Numbered from the stretch's first letter, positions 24,233 to 34,631 are shown. The stretch: 64,000 nucleotides of DNA from Pedobacter sp. MC2016-05 (GCF_026239735.1 NZ_JAPIVT010000003.1:390931-454930); one strand, 5' to 3'. The notes: generated from the letters alone by a model not told the origin. Translations and numbers: made by a program.

Positions 24233-27175
24233 ATGAATCAATCTATATACTTATTAGGTAATGATGGAAGCTGGGGTAAATTGGATATTGAAGATTTATC
24301 CCTAGCTGAAACAACATTCTCAATATCTGATATTAATGACATCACAGCGAGAAAAGATACTGTAACCACTAATATTACAATCAAAGCAACTAAAAACAAT
24401 AATAGAATACTTGGTAATATCTATAATTTAAACGTTACCAATAATCAGAATAATCCAAAAAACATTTATAACAATTTCAATTTAAACGGGGATGTTGAAT
24501 GCTTATTATTTGAAAACGATTCTCTAATCTGCAAAGGATTATTTAAAATAATTGAAGTCATGTTTAAGGGTGATGTCATCAGTTATGAATGTATGATAAC
24601 TGGTTACAGGAATAACTTTTTCTCAAAGTTAGGGGATAAACTTTTATCTGATTTAGATTTTACTGAATTTAATCACCAATATTCTGTTGCCAATATTTTA
24701 AATAATTGGGGTGGTGACGTTGAAACGGGTAAAGGTTACGTTTATGGTTTAGCAGATTACGGTAATTCAACTTGGGTTGATGAAGCCACTGTTAACAACA
24801 TTGAGTTTAAAAATCTGAGACCATCGTTTTTTCTAAATGAGTATTTCAAAAAAATATTTGCTCAGACTGATTATTCTTTTGAAGTTGTTGGAAGTAATAA
24901 ATTTAAATCATTTTTCAATTCTTTAGTTGTACCCAATAATTCTGATGTACTAGCTAATTTCTTGAAAAAAGAGAAACTTACATCTGCAACAAAAACATCT
25001 ACGCAAAGATTCAGAACTGGTAAATATCAAACCGTTAATGATAGTGTACTTGTTCCTAACATCAAGTGGGATAACGTCACCAAGTATTCCAATGTTATCA
25101 ACATGAATGATTCAGCGTATTTGGATTACACCAGTAATGTGTTTTTAGTTGATAGAGATTTAAATACCTCAATTGAAGTATCTGCAACTATTCAAGGTGA
25201 TACTGATTTTTTAAGCAATGGGAGGTCACAGGATGTTTTGGATACAACAATTACTATGCATGTAATGACCAGACCCAATGACCAAACAGCATGGAACAAA
25301 ACAGCTTCATCTACACCGCAAAGAATACATACTGATGGTATGAATTGGCGTACTGGATTACATAAATTCAAATTGAAATCTAATTTGGTTTTACCAAATG
25401 GTGGGCAAATGTATATAGCATTTGAATGTACAGATTATCACACCGAGTATTATGACTTTATGAAACGTCCTAAAGATGATATGTTTTATGTCTCAATTTT
25501 ACCCAATGATACTTTTATCAATATAGGTGATGTTTCAACTGATTCTAAAATCACTTTAGAACTGAATGATACAATTGATTTCAAGAATAACCAAAGCATA
25601 AACACTTATAAGCAACAAGATTTTATAAAGTCAATAATGGCTTTACTGAATCTAATGATTTATACCAAAGCAGATAACCCAAAGCATATCATATTTGAAA
25701 CTTACAATGATTTTTATAGTAAATGTTTAACTACCAATATTAAAGGTAACGCTGTTGACTGGTCTTCAAAGATGGATTTTAAAGAACTTTCAACGTTACC
25801 ATTTGCAAACAATTATAAATCCTATAATTTCACCTATAAAGATGATGCTGATTACCTTAATAAGTACATCAAAGATAGTTATGGTGTAAATTATGGCTCT
25901 TTTAAATATAAGAATGCCAATGGCAGTACTGATAAATCTATTGAGGTAATATTTGCGCCAACACCTATTATGGGTGATAAAGGGAAAAAACAATTTCCAG
26001 CATTCTATCAACTAGATAATAATAACAATAAAGTAGCAAAACAAACGGTAATTAGGTTATTAGCTTACAATGGCACAAAAAGTTGTGATACATTCAACGT
26101 TGGAAAATGGTTTCAAAATCCAAATGATAATAATAACTGGACTTTCCAACCCTTTATTACTGACTTAAACTATTACATTCAGTTACATCATACACATGAT
26201 GTGACCAATATGGATTTAAATTTCAATACACCTAATGAAATTTTCTACACCCAAAACCAAACACCAGATTATATTTATCCATCATTATATTTTGACCAGA
26301 TACGAGAATTTAATGATAGCAATACTGCAATTGTAGATGCTCGAGTGCTTGTTAATGAAATTGATGTAGCTAATCTAGATTTTAAGACACCAATTTACTT
26401 TGATTCACCTACTGGTGATGGCTATTTTAAATTAATAAAACTTGAATATGGTTCATCGGGTACATCTTCAATAGCTAGTTTTCAAAAGATTTTTCTTGCT
26501 GAAAGTTATGGTCAAAATACTTTTGAAAATAAACCATTATCAAAATATATTACCAATTCAAACTGTACAACATCCGAGAGCAGATATATTACAATCCCTG
26601 CTGGAAAATACACTTCATTGATATCTCAATTGGATGCAGATAATTTAGCGCAAGCAGAATTTAATGAACTGGAAAATACATTAAGTCCTTTAAACATTTG
26701 TGTAAATACTGGTAATTCATTTCAATTAAGCTATAGCGATACTAATGCGACTGCATGCTCAATAGCTGTTGATGGATTTGAATACTATACCCAAAATGGT
26801 GGGTTAGCCAACGGTGATATCTTATTTAAGAAAACCAGTAATATATACTTGAGGTGTAATAAGGGTTTTTACTCTAATAGTACCAACTGGTATGCTGCTG
26901 ATGAAAATGGGCAAATTTATAATTCTGGCAGTTGCAATAATGTTGGTTTAAATGAAGTAACTATGGCTTATTCAATAACCAAATCATCTTCATGTAACTA
27001 TGCAAACCAAGGTATTCAATTGGATACATTCTTTTTCTCAACGTATTTAAATATAGGTGAGAAAATTTATTCAGATAATGGGAATACACCAGTTGGTGAA
27101 GGGTGGTATAGCGATGCATATTACAGCTATCAAACAGATTCAACTGGCACTATAATAAATCAGCAATACTGCTAA
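24233..27175 (+). CDS. Large tail protein with C-terminal DUF5977-like domain
   Basis: 980 residues from the ATG at 24233; a TTG at 24221 is in frame. The early part (ITARKDTVTTNITIKATKNN and following) looks like a baseplate or tail-tip protein. Near residue 785, ITIPAGKYTSLISQLDADNL fits the DUF5977 pattern found in Bacteroidota phage and surface proteins. The C-terminus has repeated cysteine-bearing beta units (about residues 820-980). It probably forms the tail tip or central fibre. It is flanked by terminators with its own late motif. Confidence 0.65.
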   Translation: MNQSIYLLGNDGSWGKLDIEDLSLAETTFSISDINDITARKDTVTTNITIKATKNNNRILGNIYNLNVTNNQNNPKNIYNNFNLNGDVECLLFENDSLICKGLFKIIEVMFKGDVISYECMITGYRNNFFSKLGDKLLSDLDFTEFNHQYSVANILNNWGGDVETGKGYVYGLADYGNSTWVDEATVNNIEFKNLRPSFFLNEYFKKIFAQTDYSFEVVGSNKFKSFFNSLVVPNNSDVLANFLKKEKLTSATKTSTQRFRTGKYQTVNDSVLVPNIKWDNVTKYSNVINMNDSAYLDYTSNVFLVDRDLNTSIEVSATIQGDTDFLSNGRSQDVLDTTITMHVMTRPNDQTAWNKTASSTPQRIHTDGMNWRTGLHKFKLKSNLVLPNGGQMYIAFECTDYHTEYYDFMKRPKDDMFYVSILPNDTFINIGDVSTDSKITLELNDTIDFKNNQSINTYKQQDFIKSIMALLNLMIYTKADNPKHIIFETYNDFYSKCLTTNIKGNAVDWSSKMDFKELSTLPFANNYKSYNFTYKDDADYLNKYIKDSYGVNYGSFKYKNANGSTDKSIEVIFAPTPIMGDKGKKQFPAFYQLDNNNNKVAKQTVIRLLAYNGTKSCDTFNVGKWFQNPNDNNNWTFQPFITDLNYYIQLHHTHDVTNMDLNFNTPNEIFYTQNQTPDYIYPSLYFDQIREFNDSNTAIVDARVLVNEIDVANLDFKTPIYFDSPTGDGYFKLIKLEYGSSGTSSIASFQKIFLAESYGQNTFENKPLSKYITNSNCTTSESRYITIPAGKYTSLISQLDADNLAQAEFNELENTLSPLNICVNTGNSFQLSYSDTNATACSIAVDGFEYYTQNGGLANGDILFKKTSNIYLRCNKGFYSNSTNWYAADENGQIYNSGSCNNVGLNEVTMAYSITKSSSCNYANQGIQLDTFFFSTYLNIGEKIYSDNGNTPVGEGWYSDAYYSYQTDSTGTIINQQYC

Positions 27176-27180
27176 TTATA

Positions 27181-27209
27181 AGGGTAATCATTAAGTTGGT
27201 TACCCTTTC
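27181..27209 (+). terminator. Rho-independent terminator
   Basis: AGGGTAATCA (27181-27190) and TGGTTACCCT (27197-27206) with one wobble, followed by a short T run. Confidence 0.7.
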
Positions 27210-27214
27210 TGCTT

Positions 27215-27227
27215 TATAATATTTATC
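27215..27227 (+). promoter_or_regulatory. Late promoter motif, copy 6
   Basis: Exact TATAATATTTATC, 27 bp before the tape measure ATG and directly after a terminator. Confidence 0.7.
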
Positions 27228-27241
27228 GCCAAACACCCAAC

Positions 27242-29584
27242 ATGGCAGATAACAACCAAGAGAGAATTTTATTTGATATTGAAGTTCAATCAAATAACAG
27301 TCAAGTCACTCAAACAATTGAATCTATTGACCAATTAAACGATAAGTTACTTTATTGGAAAGACCTTCAAAAGGCGGCAGCAAACCCAAAAGACCTAGCT
27401 GAAGCAAACCAAAAAATAAAAGAGATTAAAGGAAGTATTGACCAGATGAATAAGTCTGGTAATGCTGCACCTTTCAAGTCTTTTAAAACCCAAATGAGGG
27501 AAGCGAGGGAAGAAGCGTTAAGGCTTTCAATGGCAGGTGATACTACAAGTGCAGCATATCAAGCAGCAGCACAAAGAATTGCAGATTTGCGTGACCAGAT
27601 GGATGTTCTTAACAGAACAACAGCGAGTTACGATAGTGGGAATAAATTTATGGGTGCATCCAAAGCAATTGGACTTATAGCATCTTCAGCACAAGGTCTT
27701 CAGGGAACTATGGTCACATTAGGTTTAAGTTCTGATACGGCTGCTGATTCCATAAATAAACTTATGGCACTTCAAAGCATTATTGAATTGAGCGATACGT
27801 GGGCAGATTCAGTGGAGTTCTTAAGACCAATGTTAACTAGATTAGGCATTTTAAAAGCAGTTCAAGCTGAAGTTACAGTAGCTACAGAAGCATCAACAGC
27901 AGCCACAATTACACAAAGTACAGTTACTACAGCAGCTACAACAGCAACAAATACATTTTCAAAAGCATTAATAGCTATTCCTTTACTGGCAATAGTTGCT
28001 CTAATTACTTATTTGGTCGCAAACTTTGATGATATTAAAAAATCTGTTAAGTCATTATTACCAGAAATGTCTGGTGCATCTGACACTTTTGATAAGTTCA
28101 AAAATATCTTAGTAGGCGTTGGAAATGTGATAGTACAATATTTCTTAATTCCAATTAAAGCAGCAGTAGCATTAATTAAAGGTGATTTCAAAGGTGCTAT
28201 TAATGAAATGAAAAATGGTTTGAACGTTGTTAAAAACTTCAAAGATGGTCAAGCCAAAGGTGAAGCAAACGACAGAGCAGCAGCAAGAAAAAAAGAGCTT
28301 GAAGATGATATTAAATTATATGATAACAAAATTGAAATCCTCAAAGCATCAGGTAAGAAGACAGAAAAGTTTGAACGTGACCAGTTAATCAGAAAGTTAG
28401 CCCTAGCTGCAGATGATACAGAAGCAACTAAGAAAGTATTACAAGAAAGAGCGGTTTTTGAGGCTTCAACCGCTAAAAAGAATGCTGATGAAGCTGATAA
28501 AATAGCAAAGGAAAAAGCAGCTAAAACTAAACAAGCTGCTGAAAAAGCAAAAGCAGAAAGAGATAAATTAAAGCAGCAAGAAGATGCTGAAATAAAGAAA
28601 ACAGAAGAAGCTATTACTGCTGCAAACAAAGTAATTGAAGATGCTTCCAGAACTGCACGAGAGAAAGAAGTAAATGAGGTTTATTTGAAGTATTCAACAT
28701 TGATTGATGGTGCAATGAAGCATGGTCAAGATGTTATTGCTCTTCAAAGTGCTCAAAACACTGAAATTTTAGCACTTAATAAAAAGCATGATGAAGAGCA
28801 AGCTAAAGCAAAAAAAGAAGCTGCTGATAAAGCCTTAATTGAGGAAAACAATAGATATAAAGCATTAGCAGAGGCAAAAGTATTAGAAGTTGAAAATGCT
28901 AATGTCATCAATGATGGTGATTCACCCGATACTGTCAGAGGTAAATTACAAGCTGTTGCAGATGTTAAATTCTTGGTTTCAGAAGCTATTTTTCAAAGAG
29001 AATTAGAACAATTAAAAGGTCAGGATGAACAAATTAGACTTCTGAAGGCAAAACATGAAAAGGAATTAACTGATAATGAAAAAGCCAATGCAGAAGCTAG
29101 GGCTAATATAGCTAAGGGTGAAAAAGAATCAAAGTTGTTAATGGCACAAGCTGTTGGTGATGGTTTATCAGCAGTAGGTGAAATAGTAGGTGAGCAAACA
29201 GTCGCTGCAAAGGGATTAGCAATTGCATCATCAGCAATTAATACATATAGTGCAATTGCAGGTCAATTGGCAGCATTCTCAAAAGTACCAATTCCTGGTT
29301 ATGCGATAGCACAGGCAATAGCAACTGGTGTATTTGGCTTGGCAAATATTAAGAAAATTGCATCAACAAATGTACCTACTAAGGGTGGTTCTGGTGGTGC
29401 AAGGGTTGCCATTCCACCAACCATCAATTCTACTGTACTTAGACAAAGTGAAAATGGTACTACGGCAATGGTTGGTGCAATTACTGATTCAAAATCTGGA
29501 CCAGTAAGAACTTATTTGGTTAATAAAGATTTGCAAACACAAGCGCAAAAAGATGCTTTAAAAGAAAAGTATTCAAACGTGTAA
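27242..29584 (+). CDS. Tail tape measure protein
   Basis: 780 residues. Long coiled coils (about 25-110 and 340-610, rich in Ala, Lys and Glu) flank a hydrophobic segment AIPLLAIVALITYLVANF (about 241-258). A second hydrophobic region is near the C-terminus (about 635-700). This is the layout of tape measures that set tail length and enter the host membrane during injection. At roughly 1.5 angstrom per residue the tail would be about 115-120 nm, an estimate from family knowledge. It is a single-gene late unit. Confidence 0.85.
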   Translation: MADNNQERILFDIEVQSNNSQVTQTIESIDQLNDKLLYWKDLQKAAANPKDLAEANQKIKEIKGSIDQMNKSGNAAPFKSFKTQMREAREEALRLSMAGDTTSAAYQAAAQRIADLRDQMDVLNRTTASYDSGNKFMGASKAIGLIASSAQGLQGTMVTLGLSSDTAADSINKLMALQSIIELSDTWADSVEFLRPMLTRLGILKAVQAEVTVATEASTAATITQSTVTTAATTATNTFSKALIAIPLLAIVALITYLVANFDDIKKSVKSLLPEMSGASDTFDKFKNILVGVGNVIVQYFLIPIKAAVALIKGDFKGAINEMKNGLNVVKNFKDGQAKGEANDRAAARKKELEDDIKLYDNKIEILKASGKKTEKFERDQLIRKLALAADDTEATKKVLQERAVFEASTAKKNADEADKIAKEKAAKTKQAAEKAKAERDKLKQQEDAEIKKTEEAITAANKVIEDASRTAREKEVNEVYLKYSTLIDGAMKHGQDVIALQSAQNTEILALNKKHDEEQAKAKKEAADKALIEENNRYKALAEAKVLEVENANVINDGDSPDTVRGKLQAVADVKFLVSEAIFQRELEQLKGQDEQIRLLKAKHEKELTDNEKANAEARANIAKGEKESKLLMAQAVGDGLSAVGEIVGEQTVAAKGLAIASSAINTYSAIAGQLAAFSKVPIPGYAIAQAIATGVFGLANIKKIASTNVPTKGGSGGARVAIPPTINSTVLRQSENGTTAMVGAITDSKSGPVRTYLVNKDLQTQAQKDALKEKYSNV

Positions 29585-29588
29585 ACGA

Positions 29589-29601
29589 TATAATATTTAT
29601 G
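29589..29601 (+). promoter_or_regulatory. Late promoter motif, copy 7
   Basis: TATAATATTTATG, 26 bp before the ATG at 29615. Confidence 0.65.
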
Positions 29602-29614
29602 GGGTAAAAGTATA

Positions 29615-30241
29615 ATGATAAAGAAATTACCCCTTATTGAATTACTTATTGACCCCGACAAAGAATCATTTGTATCAGCTATTTCACTGGTTAGTCAACC
29701 AGCAGTAGAAAGTTCTTTTATTGTTTTTTCAGATGATAAAACAGGATTCAATAACTATCAGCAATTCAAATTTGATAGTGATGAGAAGAAAGAATTGATG
29801 GGAATCGCAATGAGAGCCGATACACCAATTTACAGAAATGACCCTGCAATGGGTGAATTTCTAGTTACGTTTTCTAAAGATACTATTAGACTGATTACAC
29901 AAACATTTGCTAAAAAAGGCTTTAACAATAATATGAACCTTGAGCATTCTACAGTAGATGCAGAATCATTTGTTTTTCAATCGTATGTAGTTGATGATGA
30001 AAAAGGTATTACAGCTCCAAAGAATATTGATGCAAAAGATGGTGATTGGATAGTTGGAGTTAAAGTAGAATCTGATGCTGTTTGGAATGACATTAAAGGT
30101 GGTTTAAGGTCGGGATTTTCTGTTGAAGGAATTTTTGATTTGATTGATACTAAAACCATTATTGACTTTCAATTTGCGACTTCACAACCTCTAACATTTG
30201 AGCAAGAATTGGATGCTTTAATCTCAAAATACAACCTGTAA
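29615..30241 (+). CDS. XkdF-like phage serine protease (prohead protease)
   Basis: 208 residues. KKELMGIAMRADTPIYRND, then GEFLVTFSKDTI and NMNLEHS, match the XkdF/Peptidase S78-type fold. The likely catalytic His is in NLEHS (about residue 111) and the Ser in RSGFSVEG (about residue 169). It cleaves scaffold and capsid precursors during head maturation. The next genes are scaffold-like and capsid, as expected. Confidence 0.8.
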   Translation: MIKKLPLIELLIDPDKESFVSAISLVSQPAVESSFIVFSDDKTGFNNYQQFKFDSDEKKELMGIAMRADTPIYRNDPAMGEFLVTFSKDTIRLITQTFAKKGFNNNMNLEHSTVDAESFVFQSYVVDDEKGITAPKNIDAKDGDWIVGVKVESDAVWNDIKGGLRSGFSVEGIFDLIDTKTIIDFQFATSQPLTFEQELDALISKYNL

Positions 30242-30247
30242 AACGTG

Positions 30248-30260
30248 AATAATATTTATC
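30248..30260 (+). promoter_or_regulatory. Late promoter motif, copy 8
   Basis: AATAATATTTATC, 31 bp before the scaffold-like gene at 30279. Confidence 0.6.
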
Positions 30261-30278
30261 GCCAAACAACGATAAAAC

Positions 30279-30845
30279 ATGTTCAATAAAAACTTAATCA
30301 CCAAATTTTTCAAAGTGCTGAATTTCCATGCAGAAAATTTCACTATTGAAAAAATTAAAGATTCAGACCAAAGTCTTGAATATGCTGAATTAGTGGTTGG
30401 TGCTGATATTTTGATTAGTGGCGCAAACGGTAGTGAAGTAGCACCTGATGGTGATTACGCATTAGCAAATGGCGCAGAAATCAAAGTTGCAGAAGGTAAA
30501 ATTGCAGGAGTGGTTAAGGCTGCTGATGAAGAAAAACCAGAAGCAGAACAAGAATTAGCAGAAGAAGAAAAACCAGAAGATGCACCTGCAAAAGATGAAT
30601 CAAAAGAAGCTGAATTACAAGCTAAAATTGATGAATTGGAAGCAGAAATCAAACAAATAAAAGAAGGTTTTTCTGCATTACCAACCAAACAAGATTTAGC
30701 AAAATTCCAAAGCGACTTAGAAGCTGAATTTAAAAAATTAGAAAAAATTCCCACTCAATTCTCGACAGTGGATAAGCGAGTTGAACTACAAGATTCAACC
30801 CCAGAAGACAAATTCAAAGCAATCGCTAAGAGTTTCTCAAAATAA
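30279..30845 (+). CDS. Scaffolding-like head protein
   Basis: 188 residues. After a small beta region (DGDYALANGAEIKVAEGKI), a very acidic linker and a coiled coil (ELQAKIDELEAEIKQIKEGF) dominate. Low-complexity acidic coiled coil between the protease and the capsid gene is typical for scaffold or delta-domain proteins removed during maturation. The assignment rests on position and composition. Confidence 0.6.
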   Translation: MFNKNLITKFFKVLNFHAENFTIEKIKDSDQSLEYAELVVGADILISGANGSEVAPDGDYALANGAEIKVAEGKIAGVVKAADEEKPEAEQELAEEEKPEDAPAKDESKEAELQAKIDELEAEIKQIKEGFSALPTKQDLAKFQSDLEAEFKKLEKIPTQFSTVDKRVELQDSTPEDKFKAIAKSFSK

Positions 30846-30858
30846 TTAGAATACAAAA

Positions 30859-31758
30859 ATGGGATATAATATTTCTCAACTACCTGAATATACCTCTGAA
30901 CAGTCACGTGAATTCATGGTTAAATCAATTTTAGGTGCTCAAACTTTAGATTTATTATCAAGTGCTGGTTCATTCAACCCTAATGCTAAAGGTTCAGAAG
31001 CAGTACAATTAATGGCTAATGATGTTGTTTTTCAAGATGGAAATGCACATGGTCGTAACCCACAAGGAAACACAACTTTATCACAAGCAATTTTGACTGT
31101 TAAACCTATCAAGATGCAAATGAATCTTTATCCAAGAGATTTGGAAGCTACTTATGGAGTTGAAGATTTAAAAGCAAAAATGAAAGGTCAAGTTTACGAT
31201 GATGCTTTATTTGTAGAATCAATAGGTAATGACGTAGCTGAACAAGTTAAACATGAAATTGAAAAATTAACATGGGTTGGTGATACTACTGCAACTGGTA
31301 ACATGAAATTTGCAGATGGATTTATCAAAACTATCAAAGCTGGTACACACATCGATTTAGCATCAGCAACTGGTACAACTGTAACTAAAAAACTTCAAGG
31401 TGTTTTTGCTAAAATGCCAGTGGCTATTACTTCTAAGCCTGATTTCAGAATCTTCATTGGTACTGATATGTACAACGCTTATATAGCAGAACTTGCAGAA
31501 AAGAATTTATTCACTGCACAAGCAGAAGGAGTATTATTTGGTACGACTGCAAAATTAGCTGTTGTAGATGGTTTAATTGGAACTAACACAGTTGTAGCTT
31601 CACGTTTACGTAACCTCCGTGCTGGTGGAGAATTACAAGATGCTGCACTTGATAAATGGTACAGTAAAGAAACTGAGTCAGTGAATTTAGATTCACGTTT
31701 TTCAATCGGTTATACTGTTGTTTATCCATTTGAAGTAGGAATTGTAACCTACGCTTAA
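30859..31758 (+). CDS. Major capsid protein
   Basis: 299 residues, between scaffold and the probable tail tube gene, the standard place for the major capsid protein. The start has helices (SREFMVKSILGAQTLDLL), the middle WVGDTTATGNMKFADGFIKT and KPDFRIFIGTDMYNAYI. This fits HK97-fold capsid proteins of Bacteroidota phages: an N-arm, an E-loop-like region and a P-domain. The absence of its own late motif suggests readthrough from 30248. Confidence 0.8.
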   Translation: MGYNISQLPEYTSEQSREFMVKSILGAQTLDLLSSAGSFNPNAKGSEAVQLMANDVVFQDGNAHGRNPQGNTTLSQAILTVKPIKMQMNLYPRDLEATYGVEDLKAKMKGQVYDDALFVESIGNDVAEQVKHEIEKLTWVGDTTATGNMKFADGFIKTIKAGTHIDLASATGTTVTKKLQGVFAKMPVAITSKPDFRIFIGTDMYNAYIAELAEKNLFTAQAEGVLFGTTAKLAVVDGLIGTNTVVASRLRNLRAGGELQDAALDKWYSKETESVNLDSRFSIGYTVVYPFEVGIVTYA

Positions 31759-31781
31759 TCAATCATCTAAAAGGATATAAT

Positions 31782-31805
31782 GAGGGTAATCAATCGGTTG
31801 CCCTC
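31782..31805 (+). terminator. Hairpin after capsid gene, no T run
   Basis: GAGGGTAATC (31782-31791) and GGTTGCCCTC (31796-31805) form a 10-bp stem with wobbles and a 4-nt loop. There is no T run, so it is more likely a stabilising or attenuating hairpin than a strong terminator. Confidence 0.45.
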
Positions 31806-31830
31806 TCAAAAATAATTAATACAAACAAAC

Positions 31831-32355
31831 ATGGCATGTGAATCAATTGACCCTTATTTAAGGGAATGTGGTAAGGTAGATGCAGGTATTAGAACTAACT
31901 ATTTAATTGCATTTGCTGACTTAGCTAAAATTGATGCAACTGGTGAGGTTTATTCAACATCTGTCAATGGTATCGTTTCCAACATTGCTTTAGCATCAGG
32001 TAAGAAATTTGTGCAGGTAGATAATACATCTAAAACTGGTGCATTCAAAGCTAGTTCAACCAGAGCGGATAATGGTGTAATCACTTCAACACAAGAATAC
32101 ACAATGGGAATCGACAACTTTTCAGCTAAATCAAACACCTTCATTGATAAATTATTGGGCAATCCGGTAGTGATTTTAACCAAGATGAAATCTGGTAAAT
32201 ATGGTGCTTTAGGTCTAGATGGAACGTTGTTTTTATCAACTGCAGAAACAACTGTTGATGATGCAACAAATGGTACATCTCTAACCTTTACTGGTGACAG
32301 TTCTAAACGACCAGCAGAAGTTGATGCAACTATTGTAGCGTCTTTAATCGCTTAA
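31831..32355 (+). CDS. Putative tail tube or other virion structural protein
   Basis: 174 residues, beta-rich: GEVYSTSVNGIVSNIALASG, then TQEYTMGIDNF and later NPVVILTKMKSGKYGALGLD. The layout resembles small tail tube or decoration proteins of Bacteroidota phages. It follows the capsid gene after a hairpin and is followed by a strong terminator, suggesting a high-copy structural product. Exact identity not certain. Confidence 0.5.
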   Translation: MACESIDPYLRECGKVDAGIRTNYLIAFADLAKIDATGEVYSTSVNGIVSNIALASGKKFVQVDNTSKTGAFKASSTRADNGVITSTQEYTMGIDNFSAKSNTFIDKLLGNPVVILTKMKSGKYGALGLDGTLFLSTAETTVDDATNGTSLTFTGDSSKRPAEVDATIVASLIA

Positions 32356-32381
32356 TCAAAAAAATACAGTCTTCATTTTTC

Positions 32382-32411
32382 AGCCTTTGCCGTTCTGGTG
32401 AAGGCTTTTTT
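32382..32411 (+). terminator. Rho-independent terminator
   Basis: AGCCTTTGCC (32382-32391) and GGTGAAGGCT (32397-32406) with wobbles and a T run; a late motif follows within 10 bp. Confidence 0.75.
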
Positions 32412-32418
32412 ATTGGCT

Positions 32419-32431
32419 TATAATATTTATT
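32419..32431 (+). promoter_or_regulatory. Late promoter motif, copy 9
   Basis: TATAATATTTATT, 26 bp before the ATG at 32445, right after a terminator. Confidence 0.7.
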
Positions 32432-32444
32432 CACCAAAAAACAG

Positions 32445-32798
32445 ATGATTTTAATTGATAAAAAAGCCAGCATTCAAACGATAATTTTTTACACTGATAA
32501 GTTTAGTGATGACTTGGTGTATCTATTAAAAATCAACTCAGATTCTACTAATGAATCACATCAATTTGAACTTCTTGAAAATAATAGTACTGATAAATAT
32601 AGGTATTTAAAATACACTATTCCAACGACTGATTTTAACGAGGTTTCCAATGGCTTTTATAACTATTCAATGATTAATCCTGATACCAATATGGTTATCA
32701 GGCAGGGTAAATTATTGATTAGAGATGAAGCAAATGACGATGTGATTATTCAACCAGAATCTGATGGAAATGAGAATTGGATAGAATACAATGGATAG
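32445..32798 (+). CDS. Hypothetical virion-region protein
   Basis: 117 residues, beta-rich (KASIQTIIFYTDKFSDDLVYLL; NGFYNYSMINPDTNMVI). It overlaps the portal gene start by 8 bp. Its small size, beta composition and place directly before the portal gene suggest a minor structural or assembly protein. No family recognised. Confidence 0.55.
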   Translation: MILIDKKASIQTIIFYTDKFSDDLVYLLKINSDSTNESHQFELLENNSTDKYRYLKYTIPTTDFNEVSNGFYNYSMINPDTNMVIRQGKLLIRDEANDDVIIQPESDGNENWIEYNG

Positions 32799-34629
32799 AA
32801 ATAATACAGATTTAGGTCTTGCAATAATGAACTTTGCTAAGGAGGTAACACCGATTTTCAAAGAGATAATTAACAAAGATTCAGAGAAATTTACAAAGTG
32901 GGGGGATGATAATCTATACCCTAACTTTTTATTGAAAATCTATAATCAGAGTGCTATTCATAAAGGCATTTGCAACAGAAAAGTACAGTGGATATTTGAC
33001 GATGGTTTAGTTGATAAAAATGGGAATGATATTTCAACCATCAAAGTAAATGCTATTGATACATTAGGCGATTTTGTAACCAAAGCGGTAACTGATTATG
33101 TTATCTTCAATACGTTTGCCAGTGAAGTAGTTTATTCATTTGCTGGTACACCTGTAAATTATTACCACACTCCACTTCATAAAATTAGACCTAATAATAT
33201 TAAATCAAAGTTCTTTGTTGCTGAATGGTTTTCAAATGCAAAGAATCTTGTGTCATTTGATAGGTTTGTACCCTTCCAAAATGAAGATGGTTTAAGTAAA
33301 CTATTTTGGTCAGCACCTTATACTCCATCAGTAAATGAAATTTTTGCAGAAGTATCTTATTCTGGTGCAATTACAAGTATTGTTACTGATATTCTAATTG
33401 ATGAATTTTTCCAAAATAATATCACCAATGGCTTTTCTGCTGGTCACATCATTTCAACCTTTAAAGGTATGGCAAGTGATGAGCAGTTACGGTTAGCCAC
33501 CAAAAAATTAGAACGTGCCATATCTGGTGTTGATGGCGTTAAATTCATCCTTGATACCAATAACCAAAGTGATAAGGGCATGGAAGTTAAAACCATTGAA
33601 TCACCTGATTATTCTGGAAAATTAGTTGAAGTCCTCAAGAAAATTGAAAGAAATATTGTAGCTGCACATGATGGTTCATCTAGTCTTTTATTTGGAATTG
33701 AAAAAGAAGGTTCTTTAGGTAACAGTTCCGAGCTTGAAAACGCTTATCAAATCATTAAAGATAACTATGTAAAAAAGGCTAGAATACATATTGTATCAGC
33801 TTTGAACAGGCTTTTCAGTGATAACGATTCAATTCCACAAATCGGTGGATTCAAGGATAAAGAAAAGTTATTCAGTGAACCAATGGCAGACGCTACCAAG
33901 GAGAAAATCTACACCATCAATGAACTACGTGCTTCTGTTGGATTACCAAAATTAGCCGATGGTGATAAACTTCTAGGTTCATCTGCACCAGTACAATCAA
34001 ACTTTAATTCTGATAAGGGTGAACTATTCCAACTCACTGAAGATGATTTTGAAAAGGTAGCTGACAAAGGTGAAAACAAAGAGGATTTTATCATCCTTCA
34101 AGAATATTCTGCACAAAATTTCACTTCACAAAAGCAGCTTGAATTAGCATTTGATGCTGATGAAGATATCACAAATTACATCATTGAAAAGGATATTGCA
34201 GATAAACCAGAAGCTGAAATTAAAGCAGAAATCAAAAAAGAATTAGGACTTGATATCACCAAAGAAGACGTGTCTAAATTGATTAATAGGTTAAAGGAAG
34301 GTAACATTATCAATGATAAAAATAAGACCATCAAGCAGCCTAAAAACGAGCCAGAAAGAAAGGTTGAAGTTATGTATAGCTATGAAAAAAGACCAGAACT
34401 GGATGGTGCTAAAATCATCAAAACATCAAGGGCATTTTGCAAAAAAATGTGTGAAACTCCAAAGCTATATAGTATGACCGATATCATGACCCTATCCTCA
34501 ATTTTTGGCTATAGCATCATGGATTATGCCGGTGGATTTTATAGAAATCCTGATACTGGAAAGACTACACCGTTCTGTAGGCATTATTTCAAACGAGTGC
34601 AAGTAATCCGTAAACCAAAATCAAACTAA
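32791..34629 (+). CDS. Portal protein with C-terminal extension
   Basis: 612 residues. The N-terminal two thirds read as a phage portal: KWGDDNLYPNFLLKIYNQSA, helices with NRKVQWIFDDGL, and the SSSLLFGIEKEGSLGNSSEL region. From about residue 520 a separate domain begins: TSRAFCKKMCETPKLYSM, ending PFCRHYFKRV. It carries conserved-looking Cys and His residues (FCKKMC, FCRHY) seen as a C-terminal module of some portal or minor head proteins. The portal forms the DNA channel and docks terminase. Confidence 0.75.
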   Translation: MDRNNTDLGLAIMNFAKEVTPIFKEIINKDSEKFTKWGDDNLYPNFLLKIYNQSAIHKGICNRKVQWIFDDGLVDKNGNDISTIKVNAIDTLGDFVTKAVTDYVIFNTFASEVVYSFAGTPVNYYHTPLHKIRPNNIKSKFFVAEWFSNAKNLVSFDRFVPFQNEDGLSKLFWSAPYTPSVNEIFAEVSYSGAITSIVTDILIDEFFQNNITNGFSAGHIISTFKGMASDEQLRLATKKLERAISGVDGVKFILDTNNQSDKGMEVKTIESPDYSGKLVEVLKKIERNIVAAHDGSSSLLFGIEKEGSLGNSSELENAYQIIKDNYVKKARIHIVSALNRLFSDNDSIPQIGGFKDKEKLFSEPMADATKEKIYTINELRASVGLPKLADGDKLLGSSAPVQSNFNSDKGELFQLTEDDFEKVADKGENKEDFIILQEYSAQNFTSQKQLELAFDADEDITNYIIEKDIADKPEAEIKAEIKKELGLDITKEDVSKLINRLKEGNIINDKNKTIKQPKNEPERKVEVMYSYEKRPELDGAKIIKTSRAFCKKMCETPKLYSMTDIMTLSSIFGYSIMDYAGGFYRNPDTGKTTPFCRHYFKRVQVIRKPKSN

Positions 34630-34631
34630 AC